Origin: Rhizobium sp. EC-SD404
GTDB taxonomy: Bacteria > Pseudomonadota > Alphaproteobacteria > Rhizobiales > Rhizobiaceae
Direction of reading: 5' to 3'
Length of the DNA: 64,000 nucleotides
NCBI RefSeq assembly: GCF_902498825.1
Contig: NZ_LR701459.1
Location: forward strand, 3,354,564 to 3,418,563
A program made the translations under genes and the position numbers. Shown here one piece after another: positions 28,957 to 38,074 of the stretch. The notes beneath the pieces were generated by a model, which was not told the origin of the DNA, did no database searches, and saw only the letters and a program-made list of their open reading frames with translations. Within the stretch, counting starts at the first letter, position 1; every line of letters starts with the position of its first letter.

Positions 28957-29610
28957 GTGTCCATGGTATTTTATGGCTATTTCCGATCGTCGGCAGCCTA
29001 TCGCTGCCGCATCGCCTTCAATCTGAAGGGCCTCAGCCCTGAAAACCGCTACGTGCATCTGCGCAACCGTGGCGGCGAGCAGAAGATGCCGGCCTTTACC
29101 GCTCTCAACCCTCAGGGACTCGTACCGGCTCTGGAAATCGAGGGCGCCGTCCTCACGCAGTCGCTGGCCATCATCGAATGGCTGGAGGAAACGCACGACG
29201 GGCCAGCTCTTCTGCCGAGTGACCCACTGGAGCGCGCGGAGGTGCGCGCATTCGCGCAAGTCATCGCTTGCGACACTCACCCGCTGCAGAACCTGCGGGT
29301 GCTCGATTACCTGAAAGGCCCACTCGGGCTCAGCCAGGCGCAGGCGGACGACTGGTGTCGGGAGTGGATCGGGCGCGGGCTTTCAGCCTGCGAGGCCCTG
29401 CTGGAGCGCAGGGATACCGAAACCACCTTCTGTTTCGGCGAGACACCCGGGCTTGCCGACATCTGCCTGGTGCCGCAGATGTTTTCCGCGGCCCGCTTCG
29501 GCGTCGATCTCACTGCCATGCCGCGCCTTCGGGCGATCGAGCGGACTTGCAACGCGCTCGAGGCATTTGCGGATGCACATCCCTCGCGCCAACCCGACAC
29601 CGAAGCCTGA
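28957..29610 (+). CDS. maiA: Zeta-class glutathione transferase, maleylacetoacetate/maleylpyruvate isomerase
   Basis: Cis-trans isomerisation of maleylacetoacetate (tyrosine route) or maleylpyruvate (gentisate route) with glutathione; 217 residues. The active-site motif reads SSAAYRCRIAFNLKGL in place of SSCSWRVRIAL; NPQGLVPALEI and the C-terminal DICLVPQMFSAARF are zeta-class marks. The start is taken as GTG at 28957 because AAGGAGGAG lies 6-13 bases upstream; an ATG two codons later is too far. No fumarylacetoacetase or homogentisate dioxygenase gene is nearby, so the pathway is open. Confidence 0.85.
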   Translation: MSMVFYGYFRSSAAYRCRIAFNLKGLSPENRYVHLRNRGGEQKMPAFTALNPQGLVPALEIEGAVLTQSLAIIEWLEETHDGPALLPSDPLERAEVRAFAQVIACDTHPLQNLRVLDYLKGPLGLSQAQADDWCREWIGRGLSACEALLERRDTETTFCFGETPGLADICLVPQMFSAARFGVDLTAMPRLRAIERTCNALEAFADAHPSRQPDTEA

Positions 29611-29614
29611 TCAT

Positions 29615-29648
29615 AAAAAAATGCCGCGGCGCGAGCCACGGCATTTTC
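29615..29648. terminator. Bidirectional terminator between maiA and the peroxiredoxin gene
   Basis: AAAAAATGCCG, a C-A mismatch, GGC, the tetraloop GCGA, GCC, then CGGCATTTT. The stem is 7 bp plus 3 bp capped by a GNRA loop, with A-rich 5' and T-rich 3' flanks, so it can end transcription on both strands of this convergent pair. Confidence 0.85.
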
Positions 29649-29670
29649 GTCTGCTGAAAGCACTGACCGA

Positions 29671-30330
29671 TCAGGCCGAAGGCTGCTTCGTCTTGCGCAG
29701 ATAGGGCAGCACGCGCTCGAACGAGCCGAAACGCTTTTCGGCATCCTCGTCGGAGACGCCGGCGGTGATGATGACATCCTCGCCCTGCTTCCACTGCGCC
29801 GGCGTTGCCACCTGGTGCTTGGCCGTCAGCTGGATGGAATCGATCGCCCGCAAAATCTCATCGAAGTTGCGGCCCGTCGTCATCGGATAGGTGAGGATCA
29901 GCTTTACCTTCTTGTCCGGCCCAATGACGAAAACCGAACGAACCGTCGCATTGTCGGCAGGCGTCCGGCCTTCGGAGCTGTCGCCAGCTTCTGCCGGCAG
30001 CATGTCGTAGAGCTTCGCGACCTTGAGGTCCTTGTCGCCGATCAGCGGGTACTCGACAGAGTGGCCGGTCGCGATCTTGATGTCTTCCTTCCACTTGCCG
30101 TGGCTTTCGACCGGATCGACCGAGATGCCGATGATCTTTGCATTGCGCTTCTCGAACTCGCCGGCGAGGCCCGCCATGTAGCCAAGCTCCGTGGTGCAGA
30201 CCGGTGTGAAGTTCTTCGGGTGCGAAAAGAGAATGGCCCACCCGTCTCCGATCCACTCGTGAAAATTGATCGTCCCTTGAGTGGTTTCGGCGGTGAAATC
30301 GGGCGCCGTGTCGTTGATGCGAAGACCCAT
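29671..30330 (-). CDS. 1-Cys peroxiredoxin (Prx6 group)
   Basis: Thiol peroxidase of 219 residues. The peroxidatic cysteine is Cys45 in FSHPKNFTPVCTTELGYMAG. The long C-terminal extension (QVATPAQWKQGEDVII and the final YLRKTKQPSA) and the absence of a resolving CP motif put it in the Prx6/AhpE-like 1-Cys group. The ATG at 30330 is preceded by AGGGAGAC. Monocistronic, facing maiA across a shared terminator. Confidence 0.92.
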   Translation of the reverse strand: MGLRINDTAPDFTAETTQGTINFHEWIGDGWAILFSHPKNFTPVCTTELGYMAGLAGEFEKRNAKIIGISVDPVESHGKWKEDIKIATGHSVEYPLIGDKDLKVAKLYDMLPAEAGDSSEGRTPADNATVRSVFVIGPDKKVKLILTYPMTTGRNFDEILRAIDSIQLTAKHQVATPAQWKQGEDVIITAGVSDEDAEKRFGSFERVLPYLRKTKQPSA

Positions 30331-30465
30331 AGCCGTCTCCCTTTCGATTGGATTGTCCTGTTGCCCTAACATAATGATGCCGATCGCTCCTTGCGACCGA
30401 CAGGCGCTCCAAACTTGGCCGTGCACCCAATCGGGCGTTCCGGCATCGGCACTATTCTTGAAAAA

Positions 30466-30870
30466 TCATTCCGCCGGGGATTTGGGCAGCCCGCGCAAAT
30501 CCTGCGACCACGGCAAGGCGGACCCGCACCAGATCTGCCTGGATGGCGCCAGCTCGGCACGCTGGACAAGCGTGCCTACCCGCAGCCCCAACGGGCTGTC
30601 TGCATTGTCTGCGTCTGCCGACCATAGCGGCGAGCCGCATGCCGCACAGAACGCCTGCTCGCGACGATTGCCGCTTTCGGCCATTTTCACGTAACGCTGA
30701 GGCTGGCCGCGCAACAGAGCAAAATCGGCCCGCCGCGTCGAGACCGAGATGCGATAAGCGGTGCCCGTCAGGCGCTGGCAGTCGGTGCAATGACAAATCG
30801 TGACGCGGTCGGGGTCGATCTCGGCCGTAAAGGCGATTGCTCCGCAATGACAGGTGCCGTCGACTTTCAC
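30466..30870 (-). CDS. GFA/CENP-V family zinc protein
   Basis: A 134-residue protein of the glutathione-dependent formaldehyde-activating fold. Zinc-binding pairs are CHCGAI, CHCTDCQRLTG and FCAACGSPLW. Most members have no proven substrate, and only a minority bind glutathione-formaldehyde. It lies 15 bp downstream of coaBC on the same strand, so it may be co-transcribed. Confidence 0.85.
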   Translation of the reverse strand: MKVDGTCHCGAIAFTAEIDPDRVTICHCTDCQRLTGTAYRISVSTRRADFALLRGQPQRYVKMAESGNRREQAFCAACGSPLWSADADNADSPLGLRVGTLVQRAELAPSRQIWCGSALPWSQDLRGLPKSPAE

Positions 30871-30885
30871 CGCGTGTCTCCTCGA

Positions 30886-32094
30886 TCAGATGGCGAGCTT
30901 TTCCGCGATCAGATTGGCCAGTCGTTCGGCCACCTCGTCCTTGTCCATATCCGGCCAGGGCTCCGTGCCTTCCGCCGTCAGGATATGAACTTTGTTGCGG
31001 GTGCCGCCCATGACGCCCGTCCCCGACCCGACATCGTTCGCGACGATGAGGTCGGCGCCCTTGCGGGCAAGCTTGGCGCGCCCGTTCTGTTCGACATCGT
31101 CGGTTTCCGCGGCAAATCCCACAACCAGTTTGGGTCGCTGTGCGTGGTGGCCGATCGTCTTCAGGATATCCGGGTTTTCGACCAGTTGCAGCGCAGGCGG
31201 GGCGGCATTCGCCTGCTTCTTGATCTTATGGCCCTCGTCGGTGACCGTGCGCCAATCGGCTACCGCTGCAACCATCACGGCGATATCGGCTGGCAATGCC
31301 GCTTCCACGGCTGTCATCATCTGGCGCGCCGTCTCGACATGGATCGTGTCGACACCCGCGGGATCCGCGATCGTCACGGGACCCGTGACAAGCGTGACGG
31401 AACAGCCGAGGCGGGCGAGCGCGGCGGCGATGGCATGGCCCTGCCGACCGCTGGAACGATTGGCAATATACCGGACGGGATCGATCGGTTCATGGGTCGG
31501 TCCGGATGTGACGATCGCATGCCGGCCGGTGAGCGGCTTGGGCGCTTCGTCCAGCAATGCTTCTGCGGCAGCCACGATGGCGAGCGGTTCACTCATGCGC
31601 CCGCGGCCCGCCTCCCCGCTTTCCGCCATCTCCCCGGTCTCGGGGCCGACGAAATGGATGCCGTCATTTCTCAGTTGCGCGACATTGCGCGACGTCGCCT
31701 TGTGGGTCCACATGGCAGGGTTCATGGCGGGAGCGAGCAAAACCTTGCGATGCGTCGCGAGCAGGACGGTCGATGCGAGATCGTTGGCCAATCCGGCGAC
31801 CATCTTCGCCATCAGATCCGCCGTCGCAGGCGCGACGATGATCAGATCGCAGTCGCGTGCGAGCCGAATATGGCCCACATCCTGCTCGTCTTCACGCGAG
31901 AAGAGTTCGGTGAAGACCTTGTCCGCCGCCAGCGCTCCGACGGCCAGCGGCGTGATGAATTCGCAGGCGCCCGCGGTCATGATCGGTCGGACGGCAGCGC
32001 CGCGCTCGCGCAGACGGCGGATCAGATCGAGGCTCTTATAGGCCGCAATGCCGCCGCCGATGATGAGAAGAATGCGCTTGCCGTTCAACGCCAT
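30886..32094 (-). CDS. coaBC: Bifunctional phosphopantothenoylcysteine decarboxylase/phosphopantothenate-cysteine ligase
   Basis: Two steps of coenzyme A synthesis in one protein of 402 residues. The N-terminal flavoprotein (CoaC) starts LLIIGGGIAAYKSLDLIRRL and includes APAMNPAMWTH. The C-terminal ligase (CoaB) contains the nucleotide-binding TSGPTHEPIDPVRYIANRSSG and VVGFAAETDD, then KGADLIVANDV. Start by family N-terminus. It is downstream of the orphan antitoxin on the same strand, 115 bp apart. Confidence 0.97.
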   Translation of the reverse strand: MALNGKRILLIIGGGIAAYKSLDLIRRLRERGAAVRPIMTAGACEFITPLAVGALAADKVFTELFSREDEQDVGHIRLARDCDLIIVAPATADLMAKMVAGLANDLASTVLLATHRKVLLAPAMNPAMWTHKATSRNVAQLRNDGIHFVGPETGEMAESGEAGRGRMSEPLAIVAAAEALLDEAPKPLTGRHAIVTSGPTHEPIDPVRYIANRSSGRQGHAIAAALARLGCSVTLVTGPVTIADPAGVDTIHVETARQMMTAVEAALPADIAVMVAAVADWRTVTDEGHKIKKQANAAPPALQLVENPDILKTIGHHAQRPKLVVGFAAETDDVEQNGRAKLARKGADLIVANDVGSGTGVMGGTRNKVHILTAEGTEPWPDMDKDEVAERLANLIAEKLAI

Positions 32095-32109
32095 AGCTAC
32101 CCGCCAGCT

Positions 32110-32213
32110 TCAATCCGCGGAAAGCGCGGATCGAACGTCGGTATGCCCGAAATCATCGCCCTTGAACAGAAGCGGCACGTTTCGAGCGCAGAACCGTCGA
32201 TGACGAGGCTCAT
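32110..32213 (-). pseudogene. Remnant of a VapC/FitB-type PIN toxin, internally deleted
   Basis: Directly after the antitoxin, overlapping its stop by four bases (ATGA), a frame opens with MSLVIDGSA, the usual beginning of a PIN-domain toxin. Shifted by one frame, the same 104 bp then read ARNVPLLFKGDDFGHTDV..., which is the usual end of such toxins, to a TGA at 32112-32110. About 100 codons between, with three of the catalytic acidic residues, are missing, and the two pieces are out of frame. In the starting frame translation stops after about 38 residues. The toxin is dead by deletion. Confidence 0.8.
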
Positions 32214-32449
32214 TGCTCTTCTATGTACGCCCAGAGAGCATCAAACTCGGCCTTTTGGTCGAAATCCGCTCGCGGACGGATGCCGAGTGCGAGAAGGTCC
32301 TCGACCCTCGGCTTCTTTCGCTGGCGCTCTCCGCGAACCGACTCGGTCAAAATCCGGCGCGCTTCTTCCTCTATGGATACGCCGTGGGCAGCTGCGCGTT
32401 CGCGCAGTGCCTGCTTCGTTTCCTCGTCCAGCTTGCGTACGGTCGGCAC
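32210..32449 (-). CDS. FitA-type ribbon-helix-helix antitoxin, orphaned
   Basis: A 79-residue antitoxin of the FitA/VapB group. The N-terminal RHH domain reads TVRKLDEETKQALRERAAAH, followed by SIEEEARRILTESV and a toxin-wrapping C-terminal tail ending FDALWAYIEEQ. The start is GTG at 32449. The frame is intact, although the toxin partner downstream has collapsed. It may still bind its own operator or antagonise a related toxin elsewhere. Confidence 0.85.
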   Translation of the reverse strand: MPTVRKLDEETKQALRERAAAHGVSIEEEARRILTESVRGERQRKKPRVEDLLALGIRPRADFDQKAEFDALWAYIEEQ

Positions 32450-32508
32450 GCTCTAACCCCTGCAATCGAGATTACCACGCGTCGTCAAGCGCAAGCATGC
32501 TAGCACGA

Positions 32509-34092
32509 TCAGCCGATCTGAAACGCGATCCACACCAGGGTCGCTGCGATGATCCAGAGCGCGACCCGTCCGCTTCGGCTGTGGCGGGCTTCTGCCCGGC
32601 CGATCGCTTCCGCCGTTTCGGCGTCGAACCGCAGGCCCTTTTCGGCCATTGCATCGATTTCCCGCGTCAGACGCTCGGTGCGGGCAGCGATCTCGGGCGC
32701 CTGCTCGGCCAGCTTGAAGGCGGCGCGCAATCCGTCGCGCGCGTCGCTGACGATGCGGGCCGGCCCAAGATTGCCTCGGATCCATTCGCCGACGACGGGC
32801 TCGGCGGCGCGCCACATATTGAACCGCGGATTGAGCGTGCGGGCGACACCCTCGACGACGACCATGGTCTTCTGCAGCATCACGAGTTCAGGCCGCGTCT
32901 GCATGTCGAAAAGTTCGGTCACCTCGAACAGAAGCGTCAGCAGCCGGGCCATGGAGATGGTTTCGGCAGACTGGCCGTGGATCGGCTCGCCGATGGCGCG
33001 GATGGCCTGCGCGAAACTCGCCACATCGTAGGATCGCGCCACATATCCCGCTTCGAAATGCACTTCTGCAACGCGCATGTAGTCCCGCGTGATGAAGCCG
33101 AAGAGAATTTCGGCCAGGAACCTGCGCTCCTTCTTGCCGAGCCTGCCGACGATCCCGAGGTCAACTGCAACGATCGTGCCGTCGGCTTCAACGAACAGAT
33201 TGCCCTGGTGCATGTCGGCGTGGAAGAAGCCGTCCCGCAACGTGTGGCGCAGGAACGACTGGATCAGAACGTCGGCTAGATGGTCGAGGTCGTGGCCGGC
33301 ATCGCGCAAAGCGTCCACCTGGGACATCTTGATGCCATCAATCCACTCCATCGTGATGACGTCGCGGCCGGTGCGCTCCCAGTCGACGGTCGGAACACGA
33401 AAACCGGGATCTTTCGCGATGTTCTCGCCAAGCTCGGAGAGCGCCGCCGCTTCCAGCCGCAGATCCATCTCGATGCGGGTCGTCTGCTCGAGAATCCGCG
33501 TCACCTCTATCGGGCGAAGCCGGCGGGTAAAGGGAATGTGGCGTTCCAGGAGTTCCGACACGAAATAGAAGGTCGCGAGGTCCCGGCGGAAGCGTCCGCG
33601 GACGCCGGGACGGGCAACCTTGACGGCAACCTTGTGTTCGGCGCCGTCCTGCAAGACGTAGGCCGGATGGACCTGCGCGATCGACGCGGCTGCGATCGGC
33701 GGCTCGATCCGCACATAGGCATCGTTTATCGGACGACCGATCGAAAGGGAGACGCTCTCCATCGCCTGCTCGAGCGGAAAAGTCTCCATCCGATCCTGGA
33801 GAAGCGCGAGATCGGCCGCGATGTCGGCACCGACGACATCGGGCCGGGTCGCCAGGAATTGACCGAGCTTGACGTAGGATGGACCGAGCCGAGCAACGGC
33901 GCGCGCCAGCCGGTCGCTGCGGCTTGCTTCCTTGGCCTTCGACCGCGCCAGATGGCGGGAAAAGCCGTGCAGGGTGCGCATCAGCGGCGGCAGATCATCG
34001 GCAGGCAAGGCCGCGATCACGCCTTCGCGCACGAACACCCAGCCGACACGGACCAGCTGCAGATAGGACGTGATATTGCCCATGCGGCTCAA
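32509..34092 (-). CDS. ubiB: Ubiquinone biosynthesis protein UbiB
   Basis: Atypical ABC1/ADCK kinase-like protein of 527 residues supporting ubiquinone synthesis at the inner membrane. It has the family KxGQ in [17 protein letters not shown], the alanine-rich loop [14 protein letters not shown], the HxDxHxGN segment [14 protein letters not shown] and DLGIVG. A C-terminal membrane helix follows ([18 protein letters not shown]). The start overlaps the ubiE stop by four bases. Confidence 0.95.
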   Translation of the reverse strand: MSRMGNITSYLQLVRVGWVFVREGVIAALPADDLPPLMRTLHGFSRHLARSKAKEASRSDRLARAVARLGPSYVKLGQFLATRPDVVGADIAADLALLQDRMETFPLEQAMESVSLSIGRPINDAYVRIEPPIAAASIAQVHPAYVLQDGAEHKVAVKVARPGVRGRFRRDLATFYFVSELLERHIPFTRRLRPIEVTRILEQTTRIEMDLRLEAAALSELGENIAKDPGFRVPTVDWERTGRDVITMEWIDGIKMSQVDALRDAGHDLDHLADVLIQSFLRHTLRDGFFHADMHQGNLFVEADGTIVAVDLGIVGRLGKKERRFLAEILFGFITRDYMRVAEVHFEAGYVARSYDVASFAQAIRAIGEPIHGQSAETISMARLLTLLFEVTELFDMQTRPELVMLQKTMVVVEGVARTLNPRFNMWRAAEPVVGEWIRGNLGPARIVSDARDGLRAAFKLAEQAPEIAARTERLTREIDAMAEKGLRFDAETAEAIGRAEARHSRSGRVALWIIAATLVWIAFQIG

Positions 34093-34865
34093 AGCTTCCA
34101 GCCGGAATGCAAGGCCGCGATGCCGCCCGAATAATCGGTCCAGCGGACGCGATCGAAGCCTGCCTGCTCAATCATCCGCGCAAAATCTGCCTGACGCGGG
34201 AATTTGCGGATGGATTCGACCAGATACCGGTAGGGTTCGCCGTCACCTGCGATCGCCTTGCCGAGTGCCGGGATGCCATTGAAGGACCAGGCGTCGTAGA
34301 CCTTGTCGAGGATCGGCATCTGGACCTCGGAGAATTCCAGGACCAGAAGCCTGCCGCCACGCTTCAGGACGCGATGCGCCTCGCCCAACGCCTTGGCGAT
34401 ATCGGGGACGTTTCGAATGCCGAAAGCGATCGTATAGGCGTCGAACTCAGCGTCGCCAAACGGCAGGTCCTCTGCGTTGGCTTCCACGAAATCGACGTTC
34501 TCGGACAGGTTTCGCTTCTCGGCGCGCTCCTGGCCGACGCCCAGCATCGATCCATTGATGTCGAGCACGGTTGCATGCGCCTGACGGTGCGAGGCGTCGA
34601 CGATGCGGAAGGCGATATCGCCGGTGCCGCCGGCCACGTCGAGCACCTTGAAGCCGGCATGCCGCGGCGGGTTGAGCGCCGTCACCATCGCGTCCTTCCA
34701 GACGCGGTGCATGCCGGCCGACATCACATCGTTCATGATGTCGTAGCGCCGGGCCACCTGGTGGAAAACGGCATCGACCATGCCCTGTTTTTCGCCGCTG
34801 CCGACGGATTTGAATCCGAAGGAAGTATCCATGCCGCCTTGGGCCGTTGCGCGCTCATCGGACAT
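34089..34865 (-). CDS. ubiE: Ubiquinone/menaquinone C-methyltransferase UbiE
   Basis: SAM-dependent C-methylation in ubiquinone synthesis, 258 residues. Motifs: [31 protein letters not shown] (motif I), [20 protein letters not shown] and [13 protein letters not shown]. The start at 34865 (MSDERATAQ) is favoured over the open frame to 34904. Coupled to ubiB and divergent from mutM, the conserved rhizobial arrangement. Confidence 0.96.
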   Translation of the reverse strand: MSDERATAQGGMDTSFGFKSVGSGEKQGMVDAVFHQVARRYDIMNDVMSAGMHRVWKDAMVTALNPPRHAGFKVLDVAGGTGDIAFRIVDASHRQAHATVLDINGSMLGVGQERAEKRNLSENVDFVEANAEDLPFGDAEFDAYTIAFGIRNVPDIAKALGEAHRVLKRGGRLLVLEFSEVQMPILDKVYDAWSFNGIPALGKAIAGDGEPYRYLVESIRKFPRQADFARMIEQAGFDRVRWTDYSGGIAALHSGWKL

Positions 34866-34997
34866 GCAGTGTCTCAATCCTCGTTGCCATCGGCTTTGCC
34901 GCACTCGTCGCGAGGTCTTATATGGGCAATCATTCTGAAATCAAAAGCTTCGGCGCAGCTTGGCCGCGAAGCTCATCGAGAAAGCGCGGGGCGCTCA

Positions 34998-35903
34998 ATG
35001 CCGGAATTGCCAGAAGTGGAAACGGTGCGGCGCGGCCTGGCGCCCGCCATGGAAGGCCGTACCATCGCACGTGTCGAGCAGCGGCGGCCCGATCTCCGGT
35101 TTCCGTTTCCCGAAAACTTCGCCGCACGTCTTCAAGGCCGCCGCATCATTTCGCTCGGGCGGCGGGCGAAATATCTGCTGATCGAACTCGACGACGACGC
35201 TGTCGTCGTCGCGCATCTCGGCATGTCGGGGTCGTTCCGGATGGAGGCACCCGGTGCCCATGATCCGGATAAGGACACGCCCGGCAATTTTCATCGCGCG
35301 CGCTCGCGCCTCACCCAGCACGATCACGTCGTCTTCCATCTGGCGGACGAAGGGGAGCCGCTCTCCGTCATCTATAATGACCCACGCCGGTTCGGCTTCA
35401 TGACCCTGATCGAGCGCAAGGCGGACCTGCCGGTTCACCCCCACTTTCTGGGCCTCGGGCGCGAGCCGACCGGCAATGATCTCGATGCAGCCTATCTCGC
35501 GTCGCGCTTTGCGGGAAAGACGGCTCCGCTCAAGGCCGCGCTTCTCGACCAGCGTGTCATCGCGGGGCTCGGCAATATCTATGTGTGCGAGGCGCTGTGG
35601 CGTTCCCGCCTGTCGCCGCGCCGGGCCGCCGGTTCGCTTGTGACGTCGGGTGGCAAGCCGGGCAAACGGCTTGAGGCGCTGAGCGTCGCCATTCGCAACG
35701 TGATCGCCGATGCCATCGCTGCCGGCGGCTCGTCGTTGCGCGATTACATGCAGGCTGACGGGGCGCTCGGCTATTTCCAGCACAGCTTTTCCGTCTACGA
35801 TCGCGAGGGCGAGCCTTGCCGTCGCGAGGCTTGTGGCGGTACGGTCCGCCGCATCGTCCAAAGCGGGCGATCGACATTCTTCTGCCCCAGCTGCCAGCGG
35901 TGA
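34998..35903 (+). CDS. mutM: Formamidopyrimidine-DNA glycosylase
   Basis: Excises 8-oxoguanine and related lesions, 301 residues. Mature N-terminus [15 protein letters not shown] carries the catalytic proline and glutamate. The H2TH region has [20 protein letters not shown], and the C-terminal zinc finger reads CRREAC ... FFCPSCQR, with four residues between the first two cysteines as in other rhizobia. The start is fixed by the MPELPE motif. Confidence 0.97.
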   Translation: MPELPEVETVRRGLAPAMEGRTIARVEQRRPDLRFPFPENFAARLQGRRIISLGRRAKYLLIELDDDAVVVAHLGMSGSFRMEAPGAHDPDKDTPGNFHRARSRLTQHDHVVFHLADEGEPLSVIYNDPRRFGFMTLIERKADLPVHPHFLGLGREPTGNDLDAAYLASRFAGKTAPLKAALLDQRVIAGLGNIYVCEALWRSRLSPRRAAGSLVTSGGKPGKRLEALSVAIRNVIADAIAAGGSSLRDYMQADGALGYFQHSFSVYDREGEPCRREACGGTVRRIVQSGRSTFFCPSCQR

Positions 35904-35938
35904 TCCCGGGCGGGGCCTTCAAGAGCAAGGGAGGTTTC

Positions 35939-36712
35939 ATGGCCTACGAAACGATCAAGGTGGAGACGCGCGATCGTGTGGCGATCGTGACTTTGAACAG
36001 GCCCGATGCCCTCAATGCTTTGAACTCCACCGTAATGACCGAGCTGATCGACGCAACCGAAGGCTTCGATCGCGATGCCGGCATCGGGGCGATCGTCATC
36101 ACCGGTTCGGAAAAGGCCTTTGCCGCCGGTGCCGACATCAAGGAAATGCAATCGCTCACCTTCGTCGACAATTATCTCGGCGACTTCATCGGTGGCTGGG
36201 ATGCCATTGCGCGCACCCGCAAGCCGAAGATCGCCGCCGTTTCGGGCTATGCGCTGGGCGGAGGCTGCGAACTGGCCATGCTCTGCGATTTCATCATCGC
36301 CTCCGATACCGCCAAATTCGGCCAGCCGGAGATCACGCTCGGGGTCATCCCTGGAATGGGCGGGACACAGCGCCTCACGCGCGCGGTCGGCAAGGCCAAG
36401 GCGATGGATCTGTGTTTGACCGGCCGCATGATGGACGCCGAAGAAGCCGAGCGCTCAGGGCTTGTCGCCCGGGTCGTGCCAGCCGGTGATCTTCTCGAGG
36501 TGGCGATCAAAGCCGCCCAGAAGATCGCATCCTTTCCGCTGCCGGCCGTGATGATGGCCAAGGAAACGGTCGACCGCGCCTTCGAAAGCACGCTCGGCGA
36601 GGGTTTGCGCTTCGAACGCCGGGTGTTCCACTCTCTGTTCGCGACAGAAGATCAGAAGGAAGGCATGGCGGCCTTTAGCGAAAAGCGGAAGCCCGTCTTC
36701 AAGAACCGCTAG
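35939..36712 (+). CDS. Enoyl-CoA hydratase
   Basis: A 257-residue crotonase with both catalytic glutamates ([12 protein letters not shown] and [20 protein letters not shown]) and the oxyanion segment [11 protein letters not shown], so it should be an active short-chain hydratase. AGGGAGG lies eight bases before the ATG. It follows mutM by 35 bp, and a strong hairpin terminator follows it. The mutM-ech-rpsT-dnaA order is characteristic of Hyphomicrobiales. Its intact active site contrasts with the crotonase at 23404-24216. Confidence 0.93.
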   Translation: MAYETIKVETRDRVAIVTLNRPDALNALNSTVMTELIDATEGFDRDAGIGAIVITGSEKAFAAGADIKEMQSLTFVDNYLGDFIGGWDAIARTRKPKIAAVSGYALGGGCELAMLCDFIIASDTAKFGQPEITLGVIPGMGGTQRLTRAVGKAKAMDLCLTGRMMDAEEAERSGLVARVVPAGDLLEVAIKAAQKIASFPLPAVMMAKETVDRAFESTLGEGLRFERRVFHSLFATEDQKEGMAAFSEKRKPVFKNR

Positions 36713-36744
36713 CGGCCGATCGGGCGGGCGGCTATAAGCGCCTC

Positions 36745-36778
36745 GGAGAGACGTTTCCAACCGTCTCTCCTGCGTTTT
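36745..36778 (+). terminator. Rho-independent terminator after the enoyl-CoA hydratase gene
   Basis: A perfect 9-bp stem, GGAGAGACG (36745-36753) with CGTCTCTCC (36762-36770), around an 8-base loop, followed by TGCGTTTT. Confidence 0.75.
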
Positions 36779-36783
36779 GCGCG

Positions 36784-36812
36784 TTGACGCGTCCGATCAT
36801 TCCAGCTATACG
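36784..36812 (+). promoter_or_regulatory. Sigma-70 type promoter of rpsT
   Basis: TTGACG at 36784-36789, a 17-base spacer and TATACG at 36807-36812. It directly follows the preceding terminator and would give a leader of about 125 bases before rpsT. Confidence 0.65.
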
Positions 36813-36942
36813 CGCCGCACGGATTTGGCAGACCATTGTGTGTCCGCCTGCTCATTTGCTCCCACTCTCGATGATGTCGAAACCTCCTGAGGTTTCTCCG
36901 CGGGCAGTGGCGGCACGGAACAAGTTTGTAAGAGAGGCATCG

Positions 36943-37209
36943 ATGGCCAATACCACTTCGGCGAAAAAAGCGACCCGCAAGATGGCGCGCCGCACCCTGA
37001 TCAACAAGTCGCGCCGCTCGCGCGTTCGCACCTACGTCCGCAAGGTCGAAGAAGCGATCGCTTCCGGCGATCTGCAGGCAGCTGCCGATGCTTTCAAGGC
37101 GGCACAGCCCGAGCTGATGCGCGCTGCGACCAAGGGCGTGATGCACAAGAATACGGCATCGCGGAAAGTCTCGCGCCTGGCGGCCCGGGTCAAGGCGATC
37201 AGCGCCTAA
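36943..37209 (+). CDS. rpsT: 30S ribosomal protein S20
   Basis: Small-subunit protein of 88 residues binding 16S rRNA. It begins [18 protein letters not shown] and ends [12 protein letters not shown], both family-typical, and is strongly basic. AGAGAGG sits 6-12 bases before the ATG. Own promoter at 36784 and terminator at 37239. Confidence 0.97.
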   Translation: MANTTSAKKATRKMARRTLINKSRRSRVRTYVRKVEEAIASGDLQAAADAFKAAQPELMRAATKGVMHKNTASRKVSRLAARVKAISA

Positions 37210-37238
37210 TACGTCCCAGTTCCGGACATGATATGGTT

Positions 37239-37264
37239 AAGCCTGGCCGTGGCCGGGCTTTTCT
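37239..37264 (+). terminator. Terminator after rpsT
   Basis: AAGCCTGGC (37239-37247), loop CGTG, GCCGGGCTT (37252-37260), then TTTTC. One G-T pair; the other eight pairs are canonical. Confidence 0.75.
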
Positions 37265-37595
37265 GATTCAAGCTTTTCCGAAATGCCACAGTCGCTCGAT
37301 CGCCCGTCACATCGCTGACACAAGCCTCATCAGCTGACACATTTTATCGTTTCAGAACAAAGAGTTACAAGAGGTAGCTCTTTGTACGCGACTTGTTCTC
37401 CCCGCCGCAATTTGGCCAAAAGCCGTCAAGCTCAATTTTATTTTTTTCTCGCCGCCTCTCATATTTTGCAGTGGATTTTTCGAAAAGCGCCTTGCTTCAA
37501 CGCGTTACCGAAAACGCACTCCTTGCGGCCCTGATGCAGCCGGGCTGTCAAGCGGCCTACCGTTAAAACCGCGTAAATTCTCCGGTTGATATCTC

Positions 37596-37613
37596 TTAAG
37601 GAGACTGCCTTAA
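37596..37613. promoter_or_regulatory. Palindrome upstream of dnaA, possible operator
   Basis: TTAAGG-AGACTG-CCTTAA, a perfect 6-bp inverted repeat with a 6-base centre. Some 20 bases upstream lies TTAA-N7-TAAA (37563-37577), one base off the CtrA recognition pattern TTAA-N7-TTAA. Binding protein unknown. Confidence 0.35.
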
Positions 37614-37888
37614 TACCTTCCACAGGGGGCAGCCAATGAAGAGGTGATGGACCGCATGCGGACCGTTGCTGCCGACATTCAGGTGTCGCGTCAGGCTGTC
37701 TCTGCCACATCGTTATGGCGCGGCGTAATCGCGCAATCATTGTCTTGATGACGAGACTGGCGCGCGGATTTGAATCCGCGTGACACCTTTCTTGTTGTCC
37801 AATCGAAAGGCCACGGCGTCGGGGCGCTTGTGGGTCACAGCAGGGGGATATTCAGGGTATGCACAGATAGCGGGTCGACATGGCAAAA

Positions 37889-37960
37889 ACCGGCTCTCCT
37901 TTGTTGCGAGGCGAAGGGACCGGAGCCGGTAGTCGGTACAGACGCGAGGCCGTACCGACT
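37889..37960 (+). promoter_or_regulatory. Two adjoining stem-loops in the dnaA leader
   Basis: First element: ACCGGCTC (37889-37896) with GAGCCGGT (37923-37930), 8 bp, with an inner TCCTTT/AAGGGA helix. Second element: AGTCGGTAC (37931-37939) with GTACCGACT (37952-37960), a perfect 9 bp around a 12-base loop. They abut without a gap, about 115 bases before dnaA. No T-run follows, so they look like leader structure rather than terminators. Confidence 0.55.
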
Positions 37961-38074
37961 GATGCGAGTTTCGACATGTCAAAAGAGCGAAACCGCATCT
38001 GAAATGGCGCCATCCGATGGGCATGATGTCCGGGATGGGTGGGACAGGCGAACAGAAGTTAAAGGCGGCAAAAT

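Larger units (their letters stand above)
37265..38074. other. Gene-free 810-bp region upstream of dnaA
   Basis: No convincing gene: the small open frames on both strands lack domain character and ribosome sites. The first part is AT-rich for this genome (for example ATTTTATTTTTTTC at 37434-37447). It holds an 18-bp palindrome at 37596-37613, a palindrome CGCGGATT-TG-AATCCGCG at 37763-37780, and two adjoining stem-loops at 37889-37960. I found no perfect DnaA box here, so I do not call it the replication origin. It most likely carries the dnaA promoter and a long structured leader. Confidence 0.7.

Noticed and set aside
29305..29800. Minus-strand frames over maiA and its terminator
   Set aside because: They read through the convergent terminator and are antisense to maiA; no family resemblance.
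37700..37790. tRNA-like T-arm at 37763-37780 (GCGGATTTGAATCCGC)
   Set aside because: The loop is eight bases, not seven, and I could not place acceptor, D or anticodon arms or a CCA end around it. It is better described as a palindrome.
37265..38074. Chromosomal origin of replication next to dnaA
   Set aside because: No perfect DnaA box was found in the interval, and in this order the origin is often elsewhere (near hemE). The AT-rich patch alone is not enough.
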